Made by a program: the position numbers and the translations under genes. Shown in pieces: positions 56,532 through 64,000 of a DNA stretch of 64,000 nt. This DNA comes from Streptomyces sp. NBC_00878. Lineage in GTDB: Bacteria > Actinomycetota > Actinomycetes > Streptomycetales > Streptomycetaceae. The notes below the pieces were generated by a model. The model did no database searches, had not been told where the DNA came from, and worked only from the letters and a program-made list of their open reading frames with translations. Positions within the stretch are counted from its first letter, which is position 1. Every line of letters begins with the position of its first letter. The DNA is taken from the NCBI RefSeq assembly GCF_026341515.1, contig NZ_JAPEOK010000001.1:3038001-3102000 (forward strand), given 5' to 3'.

Positions 56532-58433
56532 ATGAGCACCCCGAGAAGACGCACCACGGGCACCTCCACGAGACCCCTCCGGGCGGTCCGGCTCCTCCTC
56601 GCCGGACTGCTCACCACCGCCGGGCTGACCGCCGTCGGTGCCACGCCCGCGCAGGCCGCGGGCGAGCAGGTCTCGGTCTGGCTCACCACGACGGACGACA
56701 CCGGCGGCCGTCACGTCGTCCGGGGCCTCCAAGCCCAGACCCCGTTCGCCTTCCAGGCCGGCAGCGGTGGCAGCGGCGACAACATCTCCGTGGACGAGAA
56801 CACCCGCTACCAGACCTTCACGGGCGGAGGCGCGTCCTTCACGGACACCGCGGCCTGGCTGATGGACGGCAGCGGCGCCCTCACCCAGGCGACCCGCGAC
56901 GCGACCATGAGCAAGCTGTTCTCCCCGACCGACGGCATCGGGCTCTCGTTCATCCGCAACCCGATGGGCGGCTCCGACCTGGCCCGCTTCGGCTACACGT
57001 ACGACGACATGCCGGCCGGGCAGACCGACGCGGACCTCTCCGAGTTCTCGATCGCCCACGACCTCCAGGACGTACTGCCGCTCACCCGGCAGGCCAGACA
57101 GCTGAATCCGGCGCTCACCGTGGCGGCCTCGCCATGGACCGCGCCCGCCTGGATGAAGGACAACGGCTCGCTCAACGGGGGCTGGCTGAAGGCGGAGAAC
57201 TACGGGGCCTACGCCTCGTACTTCGTGAAGTACCTCCAGGCGTGGCGCGACCAGGGCGTCCCCGTCAACTACGTCACCGCCCAGAACGAGCCGACCTGCT
57301 GCGCCGGCTACCCCTCCATGAGCTGGAACGGCTCGGGCCTCGCCTACTTCACCAAGAGCGAGCTGCTGCCGAAGCTCCAGGCGGCGGGGCTTTCGACGAA
57401 GGTCCTCGCGCACGACTGGAACTGGGACACGTACGACGCGTACGCCGCCCAGACCGTCGACGACGCGGCGGTCCGCGCGCACCCGAACTTCGGCGGGATC
57501 GCCTGGCACGGCTACGGCGGTGATGTGGCGAAGCAGACCACCGTCCACAACCAGTACCCCTCGCTGGACGCCTTCGGCACCGAGCACTCGGGCGGCACCT
57601 GGATCGCCAACCAGCAGCGCGAGGACATGCTCAACATCGTCGACTACACCCGCAACTGGGCGAAGTCGGTGACCAAGTGGTCGCTGGCCGTGGACCAGAA
57701 CCGCGGCCCGCACAACGGCGGCTGCGGCACCTGCGACGGCCTGATCACCGTCCACAACGGCGACTCGCGGCACGGCCAGGTCGACTACACCATCGAGTAC
57801 TACACGATGGGCCATCTCACGAAGTTCGTACGCCCCGGTGCCCAGCGCATCGCGTCCACGGCAAGCTCGTCCGTCCCGAACGTGGCCTGGCGGAACCCGG
57901 ACGGTTCGAAGGCGCTGATCGCATACAACGACGCATCGACAGCGAAGACCATGACGATCAACTGGGGCTCACAGCACGCCACTTACTCGCTCCCCGGCAA
58001 GACCTCGGCTACCTTCACCTGGTCCGGCACCCAGTCGGGCGGCGGCGACCAGTCGGGCGCGTTCGTGGGGCTCGCGGGCAAGTGCCTCGACGTGGCGGGC
58101 GGTTCGTCGGCCAACGGCACGGCGGTCCAGCTCTACGACTGCAACGGCTCGACCGCGCAGAACTGGACGGTCGCCGCGGACGGTTCGGTCCGGTCCCTCG
58201 GGAAGTGCCTCGACGTCACCGGCGCGTCCGTCTTGGACGGGGCGAAGATCCAGCTCTACGACTGCAACGGGTCGGGGGCGCAGCGCTGGTCGTACAACGC
58301 CTCGACGGGTGACGTGGTCAACGCGGCGGCGAACAAGTGCCTGGACGTGAGCGACAACTCGTCGACGAACGGGGCACGGACGCAGATCTGGAGCTGCACG
58401 GGGGCTGCCAATCAGAAGTGGCGGCTCCAATAG
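56532..58433 (+). CDS. Secreted GH30 glycosidase with ricin-type CBM13
   Basis: The 633-residue protein starts at ATG 56532. It has a Sec/Tat-like signal (RAVRLLLAGLLTTAGLTAV, AQA end), a GH30 barrel with acid/base E253 in TAQNEPT and nucleophile E351 in FGTEHSGG, and a beta-sandwich. The C-terminal ricin B trefoil (from ~510) has three GKCLDV/QLYDCNG/AQNW-type repeats. GH30 members of this kind are endo-beta-1,6-glucanases or glucosylceramidases; with the divergent GH3 they could take beta-glucan to glucose. Confidence 0.94.
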   Translation: MSTPRRRTTGTSTRPLRAVRLLLAGLLTTAGLTAVGATPAQAAGEQVSVWLTTTDDTGGRHVVRGLQAQTPFAFQAGSGGSGDNISVDENTRYQTFTGGGASFTDTAAWLMDGSGALTQATRDATMSKLFSPTDGIGLSFIRNPMGGSDLARFGYTYDDMPAGQTDADLSEFSIAHDLQDVLPLTRQARQLNPALTVAASPWTAPAWMKDNGSLNGGWLKAENYGAYASYFVKYLQAWRDQGVPVNYVTAQNEPTCCAGYPSMSWNGSGLAYFTKSELLPKLQAAGLSTKVLAHDWNWDTYDAYAAQTVDDAAVRAHPNFGGIAWHGYGGDVAKQTTVHNQYPSLDAFGTEHSGGTWIANQQREDMLNIVDYTRNWAKSVTKWSLAVDQNRGPHNGGCGTCDGLITVHNGDSRHGQVDYTIEYYTMGHLTKFVRPGAQRIASTASSSVPNVAWRNPDGSKALIAYNDASTAKTMTINWGSQHATYSLPGKTSATFTWSGTQSGGGDQSGAFVGLAGKCLDVAGGSSANGTAVQLYDCNGSTAQNWTVAADGSVRSLGKCLDVTGASVLDGAKIQLYDCNGSGAQRWSYNASTGDVVNAAANKCLDVSDNSSTNGARTQIWSCTGAANQKWRLQ

Positions 58434-58444
58434 CGGCCGGGGCC

Positions 58445-61400
58445 CTACGCGGGGCCACCTGCCGCGCCGCCTGACTCCCGGGCGACCCGGGTCACCGCGA
58501 CCGCCGCCTTGAGGTCGGCCCAGAACTCCGGTCGCGCGTCGACCCGGTACCCGAGCCGGTAGACCGTCGTCCTGGTCCTGCCGCGCACCCGCAGACGTAC
58601 CTCGGACGGCCCGGGATGCGCGGAGAGGATCTCCTTCAGCTGTCGGACCGCCCGCGGCGTCACCTGTGCCTGTGCCATGTCGAGCTGGACGAGCGCTGTC
58701 TCTCCGGCATGGCTCAGGTCTGGGACCTGGAGTTCCATCGCGACGAGGCGGGGCACGTCCTCGCGCTTGTCGAGGCGTCCCTTGACGAACACCACCGTGT
58801 CCTCGACGAGTTGGGTCGACACCAACTGGTAGGTGGCCGGGAAGAACATGCACTCGATCGAGCCCGCGAGGTCCTCGACGGTGGCGATCGCCCAGGCGTT
58901 GCCCTGCTTGGTCATCTTGCGCTGGAGCCCGGAGATGATGCCGCCGATGGTGACGACCGCGCCGTCGGCGTGCTCGCCGCCGGTGAGCTGGTTGATGCCC
59001 GCGTCCGCCTTGTCGGACAGCACGTGCTCCAGACCGAACAGCGGGTGGTCGGAGACGTACAGACCGAGCATCTCCCGCTCCTGGGCGAGCAGATAGGCCT
59101 TGTCCCACTCGTCGGTGGTGAACTCCACGTCGAGTCCGAAGCCGGGCTCGGTGTTGTCCTCCTCGCCCATCCCGCCGAACAGGTCGAACTGCCCCTCGGC
59201 CTCCTTGCGCTTGACCGCCACCACGTTGTCGATCATCGGCTCGAAGTGCGCGGTCAGCCCCTTGCGGGTGTGCCCCATCGTGTCGAACGCACCCGCCTTG
59301 ATCAGCGACTCCGTGGTCCGCTTGTTGCAGGCGACCGCCTCGACCTTGTCGAGATAGTCCGGGAAAGAGGCGTACTTCCCCTTGGCCTTACGGCTGCGAA
59401 TGATCGACTCCACCACGTTCGTACCGACGTTGCGCACCGCCGACAGCCCGAACAGGATCACGTCGTCACCCTGCGCCGCGAAGTTCTGCTCCGACTCGTT
59501 GACGTTCGGCGGCAGCACCTTGATCCGCATACGCCGGCACTCGTTCAGATAGACCGCCGACTTGTCCTTGTCGTCCTTGACCGAGGTGAGCAGCGCGGCC
59601 ATGTACTCGGCCGGGTAGTTCGCCTTCAGATACGCCGTCCAGTACGACACCAGGGCGTAGGCCGCCGCGTGGGCCTTGTTGAAGGCGTAGCCCGCGAAGG
59701 GGACCAGCACGTCCCATACGGTCTTGACGGCTTCGTCGGAGTAGCCGCGCTCCCTGCATCCGTCGCGGAACGGGACGAACTCCTTGTCCAGCACCTCTTT
59801 CTTCTTCTTGCCCATGGCCCGGCGCAACAGGTCGGCCTGGCCCAGGCTGTAACCGGCGAGGATCTGGGCAGCCTTCTGCACCTGTTCCTGGTACACGACC
59901 AGCCCGTAGGTGAGGTCGAGGATGTCCTTGAGCGGTTCCTCGACCTCTGGGTGGATCGGCGTGATCTCCTGCTGTCCGTTCTTGCGCAGGGCGTAGTTGG
60001 TGTGCGAGTTCATCGCCATCGGGCCCGGCCGGTAGAGGGCGGTGACAGCCGTGATGTCCTCGAACTGGTCGGGCTTCATCAGCCGGAACAGGGAACGCAT
60101 GGCGTTGCCGTCGAACTGGAAGACACCCAGCGTGTCGCCGCGCCCCAGCAACTCGAACGTCCTGATGTCATCCAACGGAAGGCTCAACAGGTCGATGTCG
60201 AGGCCCTTGTTGGACCTCACCATCCTGATGGCGTCGTCCATGATCGTGAGGTTGCGCAGACCGAGGAAGTCCATCTTCAGCAGGCCGAGCGACTCGCACT
60301 GCGGGTAGTCCCACTGCGTGATGGTCACGCCGTCGGTGTGCCGCACCCAGATCGGGGCGTGGTCGACGATGGGCTCACTGGACATGATCACGCCGGCCGC
60401 GTGCACACCCATCTGCCGGACCAGCCCCTCGACACCCTTCGCGGTGTCGATGACCTTCTTCACGTCCGGCTCGTTCTCGTACATCCCCCGGATCTCGCCC
60501 GCCTCGCTGTAACGCGGGTGCGAGGGGTCCGTGATCCCTGCGAGCTCGATACCGGAACCGCCCACGTCGGCGGGCATCGCCTTGGTGAGCCGGTCACCCA
60601 TCGCGTACGGATAACCCAGGACGCGCGCGGAGTCCTTGATGGCGTTCTTCGCCTTGATCTTTCCGTACGTGCCGATCATCGCGACCTTGTCGGCGCCGTA
60701 CTTCTCCGTCACATACCTGATCACCTCGACGCGCCTACGCTCGTCGAAGTCGATGTCGACATCGGGCATCGAGACACGCTCGGGGTTCAGGAACCGCTCG
60801 AAGATCAGACCGTGTTCGAGCGGGTCGAGGTCGGTGATCCCCATCGCGTACGACACCAGGGACCCGGCCGCGGAACCACGGCCCGGGCCGACCGCAATGC
60901 CCTGTTTCTTGGCCCACATGATGAAGTCGGCGACCACGAGGAAATACCCAGGGAACCCCATCTGAATGATGACGTCCATCTCGAACTCCGCCTGCTTCTG
61001 ATAACTCTCCTCCCAGCCCTGCGGAAAGCGGCGCCGCATGCCGTTGAGGACCTCTTCCCTGAACCAGGTGACTTCGGTGAAGCCGTCGGGGATCTCGAAC
61101 TTCGGCATGAGGTTCTTCGCCTCGAACATGCCGGACGTGTCGATCTGCTCGGCCACCAGCAGGGTGTTCGCACACCCCTCCTGCCAGGCCTCCGACGAGT
61201 CCACCGCGTACATCTCGTCCGTGGACTTCAGGTAATAACCGGTCCCGTCGAAGCGGAAACGGTCCGGATCCGAGAGGTTCTTGCCCGTCTGGATGCACAG
61301 CAACGCGTCGTGCGCGGTCGCCTCGTGCGCGTACGTGTAGTGCGAGTCGTTCGTCACCAGCGGCGGGATGCCCAGCTTCTTGCCCACCCGCAGCAGATCG

Positions 61401-62008
61401 TCACGGACCCGCCGCTCGATGTCGATCCCGTGGTCCATCAACTCCAGGAAATACCGGTCCTTGCCGAAAATGTCCTGGTACTCCGAGGCCGCCTTCACCG
61501 CCTCGTCGAACTGGCCCAGACGCAACCGCGTCTGCAACTCACCCGACGGACAACCCGTGGAGGCGATCAGCCCCTCGGACCACTGGGAGATGGTCTCCTT
61601 GTCCATCCGCGGCCACTTCTGCAGCCAGCCCTCCGCATACGCGTCCGAGGACAGCCGGAAAAGGTTGTGCAGACCGGTCCTGTTCGCCGCCCAGATCGTC
61701 TTGTGCGTGTAACCACCCGAACCGGACACGTCGTCCCGCTTCTGGTGCGGCTGACCCCACTGGATCTTCCGCTTGTTCCGCCGCGACTCCGGGGCGACAT
61801 ACGCCTCGATCCCGATGATCGGCGTCACCCCCGCCTGCTTCGCCGTGTGGAAGAAGTCGTACGCCCCGTGCAGGTTGCCGTGGTCCGACATCGCGATGTG
61901 CGTCATGCCCATCTCATTGCACGCGTTGAACATGTCCTTCAGCCGCGCGGCACCGTCCAGCAACGAGTACTGGGTATGGACGTGCAGGTGCGTGAAGGAT
62001 CGGGACAC
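58445..62008 (-). CDS. dnaE: DNA polymerase III alpha subunit
   Basis: The 1187-residue DnaE begins MSRSFTHLHVHTQYSLLDGAARL, with the PHP domain (SDHGNLHG). The palm catalytic aspartates lie in PDVDIDFDERRR (about residue 414); GPGRGSAAGSLVSYAMGI, the thumb/fingers region, helix-hairpin-helix and OB domain follow. The C-terminus after the OB fold (RVRGRTRTTVYRLGYRVDARPEFWADLKAAVA) is unlike the end I remember for the main S. coelicolor DnaE, so this may be a paralogue. It is convergent with GH30, 11 bases apart. Confidence 0.95.
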   Translation of the reverse strand: MSRSFTHLHVHTQYSLLDGAARLKDMFNACNEMGMTHIAMSDHGNLHGAYDFFHTAKQAGVTPIIGIEAYVAPESRRNKRKIQWGQPHQKRDDVSGSGGYTHKTIWAANRTGLHNLFRLSSDAYAEGWLQKWPRMDKETISQWSEGLIASTGCPSGELQTRLRLGQFDEAVKAASEYQDIFGKDRYFLELMDHGIDIERRVRDDLLRVGKKLGIPPLVTNDSHYTYAHEATAHDALLCIQTGKNLSDPDRFRFDGTGYYLKSTDEMYAVDSSEAWQEGCANTLLVAEQIDTSGMFEAKNLMPKFEIPDGFTEVTWFREEVLNGMRRRFPQGWEESYQKQAEFEMDVIIQMGFPGYFLVVADFIMWAKKQGIAVGPGRGSAAGSLVSYAMGITDLDPLEHGLIFERFLNPERVSMPDVDIDFDERRRVEVIRYVTEKYGADKVAMIGTYGKIKAKNAIKDSARVLGYPYAMGDRLTKAMPADVGGSGIELAGITDPSHPRYSEAGEIRGMYENEPDVKKVIDTAKGVEGLVRQMGVHAAGVIMSSEPIVDHAPIWVRHTDGVTITQWDYPQCESLGLLKMDFLGLRNLTIMDDAIRMVRSNKGLDIDLLSLPLDDIRTFELLGRGDTLGVFQFDGNAMRSLFRLMKPDQFEDITAVTALYRPGPMAMNSHTNYALRKNGQQEITPIHPEVEEPLKDILDLTYGLVVYQEQVQKAAQILAGYSLGQADLLRRAMGKKKKEVLDKEFVPFRDGCRERGYSDEAVKTVWDVLVPFAGYAFNKAHAAAYALVSYWTAYLKANYPAEYMAALLTSVKDDKDKSAVYLNECRRMRIKVLPPNVNESEQNFAAQGDDVILFGLSAVRNVGTNVVESIIRSRKAKGKYASFPDYLDKVEAVACNKRTTESLIKAGAFDTMGHTRKGLTAHFEPMIDNVVAVKRKEAEGQFDLFGGMGEEDNTEPGFGLDVEFTTDEWDKAYLLAQEREMLGLYVSDHPLFGLEHVLSDKADAGINQLTGGEHADGAVVTIGGIISGLQRKMTKQGNAWAIATVEDLAGSIECMFFPATYQLVSTQLVEDTVVFVKGRLDKREDVPRLVAMELQVPDLSHAGETALVQLDMAQAQVTPRAVRQLKEILSAHPGPSEVRLRVRGRTRTTVYRLGYRVDARPEFWADLKAAVAVTRVARESGGAAGGPA

Positions 62009-62133
62009 GTGGGGCTCCTGGGATACAACGCCGAGTTGCCGGGAGCGCCATCAAAGCCATGGTCAGCTGGGCGGATCAAACAACTCGAAGGCCCGCTGCC
62101 ACAAGCATTCGTTGTACGCATAGCGTCTGCCCC

Positions 62134-63075
62134 ATGAACCTGGAAACCGTGCGGGCCTTCGTCGCCGTGGCCGAGGAAGGACAGTTCCGGCACGCGGCCG
62201 TCCGGCTCGGCGTCAGCCAGCAGGCCGTGTCAAAACGCGTCGCGGCCCTGGAATCGTCGCTGGGTGTGACGCTGTTCCGGCGGATCGCCACCGGGGCGAT
62301 CCTGACGTCGGACGGCCGGAAGTTTCTGCCCCATGCCCGGGCCGTACTCTCCGCGGTCGGACAGGCCGTCGAGTCCGTGCGGCGCGAGACCCGTCCGCTG
62401 TGCGTCGACGTACTCGGCGATCGGCTCGCCACATCGGCCGTCCTGCTGGAGTTCCATCGCGCGCACCAGGACATCCCGCTGAAGACCGTGATGCTGAACG
62501 GTGTGGACGCGGCGGTCCGTGCGCTCGCCGCCGGAGAGATCGACGCGGCGTTCGTCTACGAACGGGAGCCCGTCCAGGATCTCGTCCCGGGGCTCGACGG
62601 GGCGGTCGCCTGCCTGGAGGCCCTGGAGATCATCGTCGGCGAGCACCATCCGCTCGCGGGAGCCGAATCCGTCAGCCCGGCCGAACTCGCCCCTTTCACC
62701 GCCTGGGTCCCGGGGATCGTCGAAGGCAGCGAATGGGGTGACTGGTATCGCGAATTCGCGGCGGAGTTCTCACTCACCATCGACTCGACCGGCCCGAACT
62801 TCGGGATGGAGTCGCTCCTGGAGTCGGTCGGCTCCTCACGTTCGATCTTCACCTTCTTCGGAGAGCGGGTCAGGATCGACCTGCCGAGGCAGCACGGGCT
62901 CCGGCGCATCCCCGTCGTCGCGCCGACGCCCGTCTATCCCTGGTCGCTCATCTGGCACTCCGCCAACGAGCACCCCGGCCTCGCGGCGCTCCTTGCCCAT
63001 GTGCGTGACAGTCCTACGCCCTCCGACACCAGGGGGCTGTGGCTGCCCCGCCCGTTCGCGAACATGGGGGCGTGA
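62134..63075 (+). CDS. LysR-family transcriptional regulator
   Basis: The 313-residue protein starts at ATG 62134, close to TACGCATAGCGT, so the transcript may be nearly leaderless. The winged HTH is MNLETVRAFVAVAEEGQFRHAAVRLGVSQQAVSKRVAALESSLGV. The C-terminal periplasmic-binding-like domain covers ~90-300. LysR proteins usually control a divergent neighbour, which here would be dnaE, across 125 bp; that would be unusual, so a distant target is as likely. Confidence 0.92.
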   Translation: MNLETVRAFVAVAEEGQFRHAAVRLGVSQQAVSKRVAALESSLGVTLFRRIATGAILTSDGRKFLPHARAVLSAVGQAVESVRRETRPLCVDVLGDRLATSAVLLEFHRAHQDIPLKTVMLNGVDAAVRALAAGEIDAAFVYEREPVQDLVPGLDGAVACLEALEIIVGEHHPLAGAESVSPAELAPFTAWVPGIVEGSEWGDWYREFAAEFSLTIDSTGPNFGMESLLESVGSSRSIFTFFGERVRIDLPRQHGLRRIPVVAPTPVYPWSLIWHSANEHPGLAALLAHVRDSPTPSDTRGLWLPRPFANMGA

Positions 63076-63109
63076 CAGCCACGAGGCGCCTGGGGCGTAA
63101 AGGGGCCGT

Positions 63110-64000
63110 CTACTCCGCCGGTTCCACCCCCGCGCGCAGCAACCCGTACGTGTAAGCGTCCTCCAGGGCCTGCCACGACGCCGCGATCACGTTTTCGGCG
63201 ACGCCCACCGTCGACCACTCGCCCGTGCCGTCGGACGTGGAGATCAGGACCCGGGTCGTGGACTGGGTGCCGTGCTTGCCCTCCAGGATGCGGACCTTGT
63301 AGTCCACTAGCTCCAGCTTGGCGAGCTGGGGGTAGATCTTTTCCAGGGCTACGCGCAGGGCGCGGTCGAGGGCGTTGACCGGGCCGTTGCCCTCGGCCGT
63401 GGCGACGATGCGCTCGCCCTTGGAGAAGAGCTTGACCGTGGCCTCGTTGGCGTGGCTGCCGTCGGGGCGGTCCTCGACGATGGCACGCCAGGACTCGACC
63501 TCGAAGTACTTGCGGGCCTTGCCTTCGATCTCCTCCCGGAGCATGAGCTCGAAGGAGGCGTCCGCGGCCTCGTACGTGTAGCCCTTGAGCTCGCGCGCCT
63601 TGACCCGCTCGACAACCCGGCCGATCAGCTCGCGGTCGCCGCCCAGGTCGACGCCGAGCTCCTTGCCCTTGAGCTCGATCGAGGCGCGGCCGGCCATGTC
63701 GGACACCAGCATCCGCATGGTGTTGCCGACCTGCTCGGGGTCGATGTGCTGGTACAGGGCCGGGTCGACCTTGATGGCCGACGCGTGCAGGCCGCCCTTG
63801 TGGGCGAAGGCCGAGACACCGACGTACGGCTGGTGCGTGGACGGGGTGAGGTTCACGACCTCGGCGATCGCGTGCGAGATGCGGGTCATCTCGCTCAGGG
63901 CGCCCTCGGGGAGGACCTTCATGCCGTACTTCAGCTCCAGGGCGGCGACGACCGGGAAGAGGTTGGAGTTGCCGACGCGCTCGCCGTAGCCGTTCGCCGT
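63110..64000 (-). CDS. cimA: Citramalate synthase (CimA type), N-terminus outside window
   Basis: The frame is open to base 64000, so only the C-terminal ~296 residues are seen. NGYGERVGNSNLFPVVAALELKYGMK, STHQPYVGVSAFAHKGGLHASAI and the LeuA-dimer regulatory domain (from ~185 of the visible part; VDYKVRILEGKHGTQSTTRVLISTSDG) match CimA/2-isopropylmalate-synthase paralogues that condense pyruvate with acetyl-CoA to citramalate for isoleucine. LeuA2 cannot be fully excluded without the N-terminal active site. Confidence 0.85.
   Translation of the reverse strand, partial: TANGYGERVGNSNLFPVVAALELKYGMKVLPEGALSEMTRISHAIAEVVNLTPSTHQPYVGVSAFAHKGGLHASAIKVDPALYQHIDPEQVGNTMRMLVSDMAGRASIELKGKELGVDLGGDRELIGRVVERVKARELKGYTYEAADASFELMLREEIEGKARKYFEVESWRAIVEDRPDGSHANEATVKLFSKGERIVATAEGNGPVNALDRALRVALEKIYPQLAKLELVDYKVRILEGKHGTQSTTRVLISTSDGTGEWSTVGVAENVIAASWQALEDAYTYGLLRAGVEPAE

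Overview
The window is high-GC actinobacterial chromosome, almost certainly Streptomyces. Codons end mostly in G or C, GTG and TTG starts are common, and the gene order rpmB-thiD-thiL-ddl-gpsA-plsC-cofC-hupS-leuDC-ndgR-gltX-cvn1-cvn2-accE-accB matches what I recall of the S. coelicolor core chromosome. All calls come from reading the sequence; no database search was run.

Region by region. 1-4.1 kb: 3' part of an Hsp90-family gene, translationally coupled to a ~1000-residue TPR protein. 4.1-14.8 kb: housekeeping genes: a DAK2/FakA-like kinase divergent from ribosomal L28, thiamine genes thiD and thiL, an Lrp-like effector-domain protein, a DUF3515 lipoprotein, cell-wall ddl, lipid genes gpsA and acyltransferase, cofC, and the Lys/Ala-tailed HU protein HupS. 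15.1-18.1 kb: leuCD divergent from its IclR-type regulator ndgR, with a large hairpin in the leuC leader. 18.3-18.8 kb: five tRNA genes (3 Glu-CUC, 2 Gln-CUG). 18.9-23.1 kb: HAD phosphatase, a gene remnant with tandem repeats, a lone RelE/ParE-like toxin, gltX (with a palindromic repeat inserted into its first codons), a FAH-family hydrolase and a small ORF with a repeated ANPRRT motif.

23.6-34.3 kb: two tandem conservons (cvnABCD twice). Each has a membrane sensor-kinase-like protein with a long disordered tail, a roadblock/LC7 protein, a DUF742 protein and a small GTPase. They are thought to form a membrane-associated, G-protein-like signalling complex. 34.3-40.1 kb looks like an accessory insertion between cvnD2 and the acyl-CoA carboxylase genes accE-accB. 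It carries a NACHT STAND NTPase with a C-terminal LRR-like region (candidate anti-phage defence), a MITE-like element sitting in that gene's terminator, a second diverged copy of accE, and a WhiJ/Scr-type trio (ATP-binding protein, XRE regulator, DUF397 protein).

40-64 kb: accE and accB, a secreted PL8 polysaccharide lyase, YceI, a PEP mutase/ICL-family protein, a YdeI-family protein, a Cmx/CmrA-like MFS exporter whose 3' end is amplified as a 42-bp tandem repeat, a GNAT-like protein, two duplicated secreted trypsins, a glycine-rich membrane protein, divergent secreted GH3 and GH30 glycosidases, a dnaE, a LysR regulator, and the 3' part of a citramalate/isopropylmalate-synthase-family gene running off the right edge. 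No rRNA, CRISPR array or complete insertion sequence was seen.
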